From positions 13,433,906 through 13,497,905 of the forward strand of contig CM072160.1 in the NCBI GenBank assembly GCA_036850595.1: 64,000 nucleotides of DNA, written 5' to 3'. The notes under the pieces were generated by a model. The model saw nothing but the letters and a program-made list of their open reading frames with translations, was not told the origin of the DNA and ran no database searches. A program made the position numbers and the translations under genes. How positions within the stretch are numbered: the first letter of the stretch is position 1; each line of letters starts with the position of its first letter. The DNA is from Rhyacichthys aspro (lineage: Eukaryota > Chordata > Actinopteri > Gobiiformes > Rhyacichthyidae). Shown here piece by piece: positions 1-12,700 of this stretch.

Positions 1-31
1 TATACTAAACTAATTTTTATGTACTTTTCAG

Positions 32-798
32 GTTTCCCAAGAAAGCAAACAGGTAAGCAGTTCTCCATTTTTTTCTTTTTGCCTTTACTTGTGTGTCATT
101 TCTTGAGTGGTAACCATTCATAGAGCTCCAGATGAGGTGAGGTTTCACTAGCCCTGTGCACAGTAGTCTTCAGAGTTTGGACCAAACATCCCCTCTCTCC
201 CCCACTAGCTCATGTACACACACATACACACACAGCAAAGGACAAAGGGTTCCCTCTTCTGAGGGCGGCCCATCACTGCCTTTCACTGTGAACAGAACAG
301 TGGCCTTTCACAGTTGGGGCCAGTATAGGCAGTGGCAGCCATACATAGCCTGCTGAGGTTCAGGCTGAAGTCTGGCCCTGTAGCACCTCCTCTGAGGAGT
401 GTCCTTTCACTGGCCTGCTCTCAGGATACAAAGTGAAGCCTCTCCACATCCTCTCTGTCTGTCACATTATACAGTGGACACACTTGGCTTCATTCATACA
501 TTCATATGAACTCCTCCTGAAGTGGACAATTGTTGGTTCTGTGTGTCAGTGTGTATTTCAATTGTGGTGAAGATACAATAAATAAAGTAGAATAGTTGAG
601 TATAGTTTCTGTTTTACATTGATTATACATAAGTATATATAAGTATACGTGTATTACAATGTTATGCTGCACATAAGTTTTAGCATTACCTGTTTTTTTC
701 CTCAAGAACCAGCAGCATTCTCAGTAAGGACCCTCCTCCAGACAAGAAAACGAAAAGCGACAAACCCTCACTGTCCTGCAATGAGTTTGACCCTACAG
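32..798 (+). CDS. arhgef12: arhgef12 N-terminal exons
   Basis: Two exons, 32-52 (21 nt) and 707-798 (92 nt), encode a basic N-terminal segment reading FPKKANR then TSSILSKDPPPDKKTKSD and ending NEFDPT. It resembles the FPLKKPIR and DFDPTD region of mammalian LARG ahead of the PDZ domain. Acceptors are TTTTCAG and CCTCAAG; donors are CAG|GTAAGC and CAG|GTACTT. Exon 32-52 is a microexon. The intron at 53-706 contains only a short AC-rich tract near 212-236 and nothing coding that I can see. Confidence 0.85.
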
Positions 799-3700
799 GT
801 ACTTTAGCTCTTTACTTTTCCATTTTCTCTTCTATTCTCTGTCCACCTTATCCTCTGTTACATATTTCTGTCCGCTGTAATGTATTATTTTGCTCAACAT
901 TTATTTTCTATTGCCACCTGCACACATCACTTTGGTGCTGAATAATAAAATGAAAAACAGCAAAAGCATGAATGATTTGATGTTATTATAAAGTAATACA
1001 TTGTAGTACCCTATGTGCATACAGTTCATCAAGTGTATTGTGGGGTTTATATGCACATGTTATATATATGCTCAACATATTGAGAGGCCTGATGCACGAT
1101 TGTTATGAAAAGAGAAACCTGTTTCAGACCCTTGTTTTTTGCAGTTTGAGATTGTTGTAGACAGAAACGGCCTACTTTGATAACTACACTTCTGATGGTG
1201 TTTGTCCTCGATCAGACCAGTGAGATCTGAGCTAAATCTAAGCTTCTGTATTCAAAACAAAGCAGAAAATCATCTGTACCACATTGTGGTTTATCTCTGT
1301 ATAATGCAACACAGAACAGACAAGATGTTATTTCATGTGTTTGTGCCGTTAAAAACACACATGATGTCATTCAGACAGTTGCAGTTTCTTTCATTTTTCT
1401 TTTTTTGTCATGACCTTTTGCATGTCTGCATGGGTTATGGCTTTGTTTGTATGCTCCTTTTGCATGACATGTCTATTTTAGGTTTTCTCCTTATTGTCTT
1501 CTTTTATAATTTTATAGTTGTGAAGGTCCCTAGAGGTGGGCATGAGTTGTGTTAATAAATAAATGATGTATGAATGTATAAATGAATAATGATTTGCCAT
1601 TTTTAAAATTCCAAATCATATTTTAAATCATATTTTAAAATGCAGTTTGGAAATTTCTGGATTATATGTTTAGTCAGATACAGGTGTAGAGTGACACCTA
1701 CAGGAGTGGAGGTAGCATAAAAAAGAAAGAACTCCTGCCTGTCCAAACCTTTATGTTAAAAAAAAAAATCTATTTGTTCATTTAATTTTCTTTCCCATGA
1801 TTGTTTCTTCCTCATGATTTTCTTTTTCCTGTCTTGTGTCTTTCCTTTCTTTGGTATGTGTTTTATTTGTGCGTCTGTGCGTGTCTGCTACTGTGCTGTC
1901 TGCGCTATGGTCTGCGTGGTTGGGGGCTGTGAGCAGAAGCTCTGTTGGTGCAGAAGAGTGGCAGCAGCAGTTTGCTAGCAGAGGGGAAGCCTGAGTCCTG
2001 TGGTAAGAATGGCTGCTGTGACAACTGTACCTATACATAGGCTACCTTATTGAACCTAAAGTAATAATTAAAAAAGACAATAATTAATCTATTGTCAACA
2101 AAATTCTCACCTGTGACAGAGTTCTTTCTTCAAAACTTAAACCAACACAACAATATGGAATAATCGTAGCTGGTGTTGAGTAGTGTAATAGATAAAAGTG
2201 TTTTTTTTAATCACTGAATTTATTTAAAGTCATATAGTATTATTTAAAATGGAGTGATTTCTTTCACAGTGCTCACTATGCTGTGCCTTTTCCAAATCTG
2301 CACCTGGACTCTACACAGATCATTATTGATTGCAGATATACAACAAAAATAACATGACGTTGTCTGACACAGTGGCAGACAGGATGTCTCACCTGCTGAG
2401 AATTGACAAAACAATTGTGGCTGTCTGCTGATGACATTTTATCTTCTGTCTGGGTCAAAGTTTATCAAGATTATTGACTGATATGAAACCCAAGAAGACA
2501 ATGCTACTTTAGTCTCTCTACATCCTTATTTTCATTGTGTCTGGCCTGCACATAAGATATTCAAAGGTTAAATCTGTAACAGAAAGCCAATTAAAGAAAC
2601 TGAAAATTGAAGAAAGAAAACCCTTTAACATGGTATTAAACACCTGTCTGTGTTCGTTTCCTTACATTTGTGATTGCAAGCCCAAGGGTACTTAATGAAT
2701 ATTAAAGGTCAGTTTCTGGAGCAGATATACCCTTTTGCTTTGCTAAACTGTGCTTTTTATTCCTCTTTTAAACTTCTGAATTATACATTAGCTCAGATGG
2801 GTTAGGCTTATCAGAACTCATTTCAACAGGGTTTATCTTCTGTAGTTTATCTTCTCTAAAATACCAAAACAGGACAAATATCAGCATCTAAAGGCAAATT
2901 CACACCAGTTTATGAACCCATGTGGCTTCATCTGTCACCCTGATGCTCCTATTCTCTCCTGTTCCCCTCCCCCGTCCCACCAGCTCTAAAAGCCTTTTCC
3001 CAGCTCCCCTCCCCCTGCTTGGTGCTTCTGCCTCCCCTAACCCTCTCCATGTATTGGTCTTTCCCCTCTTCATCCCCCTTCTGTCCTGATCGATCCACTC
3101 ACCTCTCTGGTTGACACCAAACTGACCAAGAAATTATAAACACAACTGAGATTAGTTCAGTGGTTGCCTTATTCATTCGGATTCAACCCAGCTCAGGGCA
3201 TCATGCAAAGTTTTATCCTTTTTTCATTCATAGCACTGTGTCTTCTGTAGGATTTTCTCCTGTAACACAGCGTAGTCAGTGTTATTAGATGTTCTCACCA
3301 TAGTGACTTGAGAAAGAACCCCTTTAAGGCCAGATGTCCAGTGCAGTCTACGATTAAAAGTAAATTGTAAAGATATATTTTGATAGGTGTCTTGAGGCAG
3401 TTGAAGCTTCAGTGGTAAATGAGTTTCTGCTCCATTTGACAATGTTGTGTCTTTTTTCTCTATTTGTCTCACTTGCAGGTCTGGTCCAACGATGTGTAAT
3501 AATTCAGAAAGATGAAAATGGCTTTGGGCTCACAGTCAGTGGTGACAACCCAGTATTTGTGCAGCTTGTCAAAGAAGGTACGTTGCCACCTGTAACAGCA
3601 GTGTTAATGTTACTATAATAGAGAATTAACCAGTGCTGTCCATGGTAGTTTATTCTGTAAGTGATCACTAATACAATCAGTTTTCAGGTGTAACCTATTA

Positions 3701-6700
3701 AACTACAACTACAGCTTATACTGTGGGACATCTTCTCAAAGTTGACAGCATATTAATGTGGTAGTGGATCTGAAGTCCGTGTGGGTTTCTATCGACTAGA
3801 GAGCAAAAAGAAAGGAACTGATCAATGCATTGTTCCATTGTCCACTGTGAGAGATATTGCTTTTGTAACTAAACTACAATAAAAGATCAAGATACTGACA
3901 TAGCAAATAAAACAGACATATTTCACATTTAATATTTCTCTTTGTAACAGTATACACACTGTCTAATTTCAGTAAAAGGGCATGTGTTTTGTGACATCCT
4001 TTTAGTACACTGTAACTACTGCATTACTAGCACTTCATATGCTTTGTGCTGTGTATGTCTGCAGACTTCATCTCGACTAGGATCTCATAATAACCCGTCT
4101 AGTGTCTAAATCCTTTTGTTTGGGGTGGAGCTGTGAAACAGGTCCTTCTCGTAATATAACCACTGTTATGGTCTTTCAAAATAGCACTCAAATAGTCATT
4201 TTGCAACATCTGCTGTTTCAAGCTGCATTCTGTATTTTTGTGCAGAATTACCACACTTGCTGAAAATGTGCCATGACCTTTGTCTCATGATACTCCATTT
4301 ATTTACTAATTCTTTCCCTGGCCTATTGTGTAATTTAAAGACTTTTTTACGTTTTGCCAGATGGGGCTGCTATGCGGGCAGGTGTTCAGACAGGAGACAG
4401 AATCATCAAGGTAACGTGTTCATCTGCTAATGTCACTGTTTATCTTCTAGTCCTAGACCAGCTGAAAACCAGACTGTAGACTGCCCCCTTCTGGCCAATT
4501 GATGTTTTTACACTTTCTGTGGTTTTTAGGTTCAAATAATTTGAGTTTTTGACTCTGGCCTGTGTTTGTCTTTCAGGTTAACGGGACACTTGTTACACAT
4601 TCTAACCACATAGAAGTAGTCAAACTCATCAAATGTAAGTGTTACTGTTACTGTAAAGTGAAATGATACTGTGTAATTATACAGTATCATTTCACTTTGT
4701 TGTTAAATATCTAAAGTTTCCTAGATATAGTGTAATATACGTAACTAGACCAAAAAACACATTTTCATAGTCTTTACTTTTTCTTGTTTTTGTAGCGGGC
4801 TCCTATGTGGCCCTTACAGTATTGGGGCGCCCTCCGGGGCTCACTCAGATCCCTCTATCTGAGACAGAGTCTGAAATGTTGGGTGTCAGTGTTTCCTCCC
4901 CAAACTCTCCAGCTGCAGAACGCCCCTACAGTCCTCAGGATCGTCTCTCCTCTCCACAGCCACCATGGGTACTAATGACATCACTAATACTTTCTATAAA
5001 ATTGACATGCAAGCTATCATTGTTTTGTTCTGGCTATATTATTTTTTCATCCTCATCTCCTCCTCTAATTTAGCGTTTTTACCTATATCTTATTCTTTTC
5101 TTTTCCACAGGATGAAAATAGCAGTAATTGTAACCAAAAGGTTGACATCTTGCAAAGAATGCTCTCAAAAGAGCAGCAGGAACTGCAGGTGACATACTAA
5201 TATCTGCTGTTATATAGTCAACTTAATTATCTTACAATAAATAAATGTTTATATCAATCCTGTTAAGCAGGCCATAATTAAAACCACTGTCTTTGACCAA
5301 ATTCAATTGGGACTGATTTGGTTGTATACTTTGAATTTATATTTGTTTTTATAATGCAGGCTTATATAAACTGACTACAACTTCTTGCAATTTCTTGTTT
5401 TTTATGTCACTTGTGTGTAGGCTATGAAGGAAGAGTACAGCAGGAACCCCTCCCCTAAACTACTGAAAGACATCCAGGAAGCTAAAAAACACATTCCTCA
5501 GCTGCAGGGTCAGCTCTTAAAGGCCTCTGGTGCAACACAGGTAATGGACCAGACTAGTTTTATCTATTGACTTCTGAATAACAGAATTGTCAGCAACAAA
5601 AATTCAACTAGTGAGATGATTTTGTGTAGAGCATGTAGGCATTGTCCCAGACAAACATTAATCTTAATCTTATCAGAGGATTAGGCTTTCGCTGTTGGAA
5701 GCCTCTCCTTTGTGTCTGTGTGACAGCTTATTTTACACGCATTATTCACTGAGAAGTATTATGTATAAACATATTCCACATTTTTAAAAATGGCTGGTTT
5801 TTTTTGGTTGTTTTTTTTTTTTTTTAATTCATTCACTACAATTATTAAGGGCTTATATAAATCTTGGCATTACAGAATTTATATTGTTTATTTATCTATT
5901 TGACCAAATCCCCAAACAATAAGCTTAAAAAACACCTTTTATATGACTTTAAATCAGGTTGTCTGTTCTTGGTTACTAATTACTGACATGTTTTTAGGAG
6001 CTTGTTCCAAGTGGAGATACAGATGATAGTAGCACATTTGAGACAGAGCACACAATAACCTCTAGAGGAGACAACAGCACAGACTTGTCCTGGAGCAGCA
6101 CTCCTGTAAGTTTTATCTCAACAATTACATTTTCACCATGCACATTTAATTGCTTCACTTCTCATGTAAATTGACAACGTTTGTTATTTCTAGATTTCCC
6201 AAGGATGCGGACCTGGATCCCCAGAGACTCATCGTCCTAGAGAGCCCTCCTGTCCCAGTCCAAAGAGCACACCACGCAACAGCTTCAACTCCTGCCACTC
6301 TCCAGAGGCAGAAGATGCTACTGACCTGGTAGGTGCATTTTTACATTGTACCATTTTCCACACAAGCAGGAAAATTGGCACTAGAGGAAGAGCAAGAGAA
6401 TAGCAATTTTCTTTGTCAACAGCACTTTCACTGTGCACTTTTGTTTCTTTTGCAGGACTCTCTGTCTCCAACAGCCGTTAACAGTCCCTCATCTTCTCGA
6501 CTTGTTTCACAGATCATTGGAGCTGAGGATGACTACTTTGATTCAGACCAAGAACAGGTATTACTCTTTTTTCTTACTCTCATTGTATATGACACATTTT
6601 AAAGGAAATCAAATTAAAGCAAAGTAATTAAACCTTTTTTTTTTTAACAGACAAATGGCCAGTGTAACAGCTTTAATAGTATTGAGCAGCTTAAGTCTCG

Positions 6701-9700
6701 TCCTGCCCACCTCGCAGCTTTTTTGCACCATGTCATTTCTCAGTTTGACCCTGCTCCCGTTGTAAGAACCTTTTTTTAATTAATTTAAACCAAGCAAATG
6801 TCGACTAAAACACCTTTGGCTTATAATCTTTATTATGCTTATCTTTAGCTGTGCTACCTCTATGGCGACCTTTACAAGCAAACCAACTCCAAAGAAACCA
6901 GACGAGTGTTCATGGACCTCCACAGCTTCTTCATCGACCGGGGAGCAGTAAGTTTGCTTTTCTCCTTAGTTCAGTACAGATTTTGCTGGCTTAATCTTTT
7001 TCTTTTTGTTCAATTATTTAACTATAATCGCATACATTTATTACAGAATCTTAAAGTCGCTGTTCCTGAATCCATATCATCTGATCTTGGTAAGGAGTCC
7101 ATTCAGTATTTCTGCTGTGTTTGATGTCTTCTGTTTCAATTACTTTTTATTCCCTCGTCAGCTCACTTGCACCTTTTTACCTTTCCGCTTTACCCAGTCC
7201 GTTGATAATTCATTCAGCCATGCACAATACAGTTTTAAAAATCATATGCTCTGGTGGTTTGGAAAGTATTGCATCATAAATAGCACACTTTTAGTGAGCA
7301 CTTGCAATAATCCCTGAAAGACTTGGGGCAAATTATTAGTGAATGTTTGTGCTCCTGTAGACCGGCGGCGGACAGAACTGATCCCCGAGGAAATAAACAG
7401 ACAACATGTGCAAACACTACAAGACTCTTTACTTCCAGACATTCAGAAAAACCTGGAAGATTTCAGGTATTTTTTTCTGTTCAATTAAGCAAAGTTGTTT
7501 GGTTTAAAAAACACCAAACTTAATTTCCTTATTAAAATTATAAATTATTCAAAACACTAACAAGATAACAAGGCTTTTCCTTATCTTGGTATTTACAGGC
7601 AGAAACGCAGTATGGGTTTAACGGTGGCTGAAGGGGAATTGTCAAGATTGGACCAAGAGAGAATCCGAGATCGTGTAACTCTGGAGCGAGAGCGATCGTA
7701 TGCTGAAAACATAATCGCGAAGATAGATGATATCCTGTTAGTAACACATACATAGGATACAGATGGAGACTTGTCGTGTGTTGTTTTTTAATATCTCTTT
7801 ATCATTTTGATACTGCTTACAGGTTAAGTACTCAGAATGCAGAGGAAGAGAAATGGTAAGCAATGGATTATTGAATTGTTGGCTCATGGAACTGACTTAT
7901 TTATTCATCATTCTGGGCTTCAGGAGCTATTCTGCCCCCTTTAAGTATTTATAGCCTCCATGCATTTGCAGTCAGCCTTGTGTGTGTAATTAAGTAAAAC
8001 CCAGTTGTGTATGTAAATTTGTAAAGAATCTGCTAATGATGTCAGTGTGTCAGTTATTATGAAAAATCACTGCCACTGTTTACTCTAATTAACATATGCA
8101 GCATTTCAGACCTCCAGAAAACATTTTAATTTATGCATTGTGTTTGTATTAAATAATTTAAAACTGAGACAGTGCTGTTTGAAACGCCATATGGTCACAG
8201 CATCCTCCAGATGGTTTGTGTAGAAACTGAAAAAGGCTAATATGACATATTACCATTAACATGAGCACTTGTTATCTTCAAATCTTTATATTCTGTTGTT
8301 TTCTTGCAACATGAGACTCAAGTGTGTAACCTTTGTTTGTGCTTAGCACTACAATGCAGTATGTCATCTATACCTACATGAAGCACCTTGGAGTGAGGGT
8401 CAAGGAGCCTCGTAATCTGGAATCTAAATGGGTCCGGATTAACTTTCTTCCCAAGATTAAGGTACCTATAGTTCTTATTTTATTTCCTGAGCCTATTTTA
8501 TATGCCTAACAATGCATATTTTTGATTAAACAGAAGAGTATGAAGACTGAAAAAGAGGGTGAGGAGAAGGTAAAGAAAACCAGGTTTCCCAGTATCCTTG
8601 GACCACAGCGTCGGCCTAGCCGTATTGAAGCAGCATCAGGTCAGTTGAGACCCATGGAAAAATGCCCTTAAATAAATGCCTCACCTAAAATTGAGCATTA
8701 ATTATTCTTTTTAGTGGGTAAAGCCCTGGACGGTCGCCCCAGGCCACAGAAGCAGTTGTCTCAGCCTTCTCTGGGCTCAAGTGAGCACACGGAAGGCGGT
8801 CGTCTCCGAGTGAGCCAATCAAGCGAGGGCTCAGAACTTGTACACTCCATGTCTGTTACAACCTCATCCCCAGGCAGCGCTGCTTATAGCTCCGACTCCA
8901 ACAGAGACACAGATATGGGTACGCTCACAGTCACGCCATTCTGTTGGACTTCAAAACATAAACTGGTTTCTAAATTTGTACATGTCTCTCAGGGACCCCA
9001 ACCTCAGGCCCATCAAGGCTGAATGACGGGCTCCAGTCCGATCCACTGGATGGGTTAGCATATCCTGCTTTACACTTTGACCTTTACAGCCTTGACCAAC
9101 TACAGGAAGATGACAGAGAAAGCGACAGGTGTGATTTTTTTTCCTACAAATAATGCAGTTGTTAACTTGGCCAAAGAAAGCTTATATTAACCATTCAATT
9201 TCCCGCCTATTGTAGAGTCCATGAGGGAACACCTAAAGAACTACGGCGGTGAGGATATGTGCTTTATCTCACTTTCATGAAACTGAATGTAATAAATATA
9301 AAGACATTCAGCACAGACTAAATGTTTCCGTTTTAGGCTGGAGGGACTTGGTGGACCTGATGTACAGAGTGAAGATGACCAGGGAACCGACTCCGAACAT
9401 GACCCTCTCAACTGGCAGCAGTTAGTTGGACGTGAAGTCTTAGCAGGGCTCAGGCCTCATGAAATAAAGAGACAAGAAGTAATCAATGGTGAGATCACAG
9501 TATCTCTAGGATCTGAGCAGGCAACCAGGCAAACTTGTTGCCCAGTGTAGCTTTTGTTGATCTGCATGAATCTGTCATCTTGAAATATCATGGATTGCTT
9601 TTTTGTTTGTTGTTTTAGAGTTGTTCCAAACGGAGCGTGCACATGTGAGGATGCTGAGAGTTTTGGACCATGTTTTCTATCAGAAACTGTCCAAGGAGGC

Positions 9701-12700
9701 CATCTTGCCCCCTGCTGACATAAAGAACATCTTCACTAATCTGGAGGAGATTCTGCAGTTGCATGGTACAAAACCACACAGAACCAGAATACACATACAC
9801 ATATTTATGGTCATTTATGTACATAATTAAAAGTGACAGTAGCACATTGCTTTTCAGTTTTCCATTTTTATCCTACACATGGTTATTGTGCATCTTTACA
9901 TTTCAGTTTCAATACTGGAGCAAATGGCAGCCGTTCGGAAGAGAAATGAGTCTTCGGTAATTGATCAGATAGGAGATGACTTGCTCTCTTGGGTGAGTAC
10001 AATTTCCAGGCCAAAATTGTATTTCCTCTTTCATGCATTTTCTTATATTGAATGGATTTCAACATGACTGATGGGGCAGAAAAATATATTGTAGTGCTTC
10101 AAGTTATTGAACCTTTTGCTTTGCTAAAAAAAAGATGATGATAGTGTGAGATTGTTTCAGTTCTGCATCTGCTTTCTTGGACAACAACTGTGAAAAACCA
10201 CAGTATGTAAAGTCTGCACTAAACAATCCCAGTGTCCCCTGAGTCGAAGGATTACTCTACCTTTTAACATAATCTGTCTCTTCTACAGAGATTTGAGTCT
10301 GGCTTCTGTCTGAGAGTTGCTGCTTGTTGTTTTGTTGTTAGCTGCTAAAAGTTTGAATATTTTATCAGCAAATAACCCTGAGTAGATTGACTGAGACAGT
10401 TTGTCCTTTCTTGTGTTGTTTGGCTACAGTTCAGCGGTGGAGAGGAAGAAAAGATCAAGCAAGCAGTGGGGACATTCTGCAGTAACCAGCCATTTGCTCT
10501 AGAGATCATCAAGACCAGGCAGAAAAAAGACTCGCGCTTCACCTCATTTATCCAGGTAATGGCACAATCAGCTCACTTCATTTGATTCAATTAAATAAGA
10601 ATTATACAGGTATAAGATGATTGTGAGTTAGTTTTAAGTATGTAGTTGTTCTTTATAATGTACACTTGCCACTCAGTAATGACTTCATATACACCTCATG
10701 TAATAGTATAATTTGGCCTTTGAGTACATTTTTTCTGTCTTTGCAGGAGGCAGAGAGTAACAGACTGTGTCGTCGACTGCAGTTGAAGGACATCATTCCT
10801 GTCGAGATGCTGAGGCTTACCAAGTATCCCCTGCTGCTGGACAACATTGCAAAATACACAGGTGCTGGAACTTTCTGGACTGGGTCTGCACAAATTCTTT
10901 AGTTAGATATTCATGAATAATAGATACTACTCCTCAAAATACAACCAAATTGAATAAAACTGTGCAGATTATAAAGCTGTATACAAGGCTCTACTTGGCA
11001 ACATGCCATCTATTACTGAATTACAAGACAAATGGAGAAATTATCTCTTTAATGATCCTCCAGCGTTAATGCACATTTTGAGAAATGTCCTGTCCATTAT
11101 TTGGTCCATCATTTTAGCCTTGGCTGGGGTTTGGAGCTCACACAGAGAGGACGAACTAACGATAAAGTATAACCAGCTATTATGGGATCATAATGCCTTC
11201 CTGCTTTATCATAATTTTTGTAAATGATGGTGTGTTAATGAAGGGAAAAATATCAATTTGTCGGACAGCCTCCCACAGAACTAAGTAGGCTGTGCCTCTT
11301 ATTTAATGTCTTAATGCCTTCCAGATAATGCAGTAGAAAAGGACAAAGTAAAGCAGGCAGCAGATTGCTGTAGAAAGATCCTCAATCATGTCAACCAGGC
11401 AGTAAAGGAATCTGAGGACAAGCAGGTAATTTTTTATTTTTATTTCACACCATCCCTTATCCCTTACCCCTTATCTCTATTTCTCTTCATCCCCTTGAGT
11501 TTCACTCTCTCAAAACATTATTTTCTTTCTTTTTTTTCTATTACCTACTTTACTTTGAATGCTTTCCCTTTTTCTCTCCACTTCTCTTCAGAGGTTGGAG
11601 GACTATCAAAGAAGACTGGACCTCTCCTCTCTAAAGCAAACAGACAACCCCATGATCTTGGAGCTAAAGGTGTGTTATGTTTGACTAAAAGCTGTATTCA
11701 CTGACTTTACACCTACACTTTGAAATGTGTATACTGTAAATTATCTTGGAGTAGTTCAGAGTAGCAGGTATATAAACTTTGATTTTACACCAATCCCTGT
11801 TTTTCTATTAGAACCTGGATCTTACAAAGAAAATGTTGGTGCACGAGGGACCATTGTCGTGGAAAGTAAACAAGGACAAAACAATTGGTTTGTAGCATCC
11901 TACTGTTTTTAGTATTACCAGCCAACTCATGCAGCACATAACACATTTAACTTTGTTTCCTCACAGAATGTTTTTCACTTTTTCTGCTCTCTACCCTTTT
12001 AGAATTGTATACCCTTCTTCTGGAGGACATCCTTGTTTTGCTACAAAAACAAGATGAACGGCTCATCCTTAAGTGTCACAGCAAAAACTTGGCTGGCACT
12101 GCAGACACTAAACATATCTTCAGTCCCATTATCAAACTCAACACTGTGTTGGTGCGATCTGTGGCTACAGGTAAGTTCACACCTTTCTCAGCATTTTACA
12201 TCAATATGAACATTTAAAGCTGGCACTGGAATGACTGCAGAGTAATAATTCATTATCACATCCAACTCTCCTGCCAGACAACAAGTCCTTCTTCGTCCTG
12301 TCCATGTCGGACAATGGAGCACAGATTTATGAGCTGATGGCTCCCACAGTCTCGGATCAAAGAACGTAAGAATGGGATTTCAAATTAAAAACTTAATATT
12401 AACTCAATATTCTTTAGACTGACAATGTTGTTTGTTTTTTTTCTTTCAAGGTGGCAACGATTGATCAGCCAAAGAGCAGAGGCCATGAAAGTCAAACCTC
12501 ATAATGTCATACCATTACCTCAGTCAGAGTATGCAACATATATTCCTAGAAAGAATATGTTGGGGAAAAAACACATTTGAGTCGTTGATTAACAGTTTCT
12601 TTGCTTTGTCTCAGTGGAGAGAGAGATGGTGTGGAAATCATTACAGCAGGTGTTTCCAGACTAAGCAGAGACGCAGACCGCACATCTACCGGAAGCACTC

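Noticed and set aside
1202..1555. 117-codon ORF in arhgef12 intron 2
   Set aside because: Phe/Cys/His-rich chance ORF in T-rich intron, with no in-phase link to the neighbouring exons.
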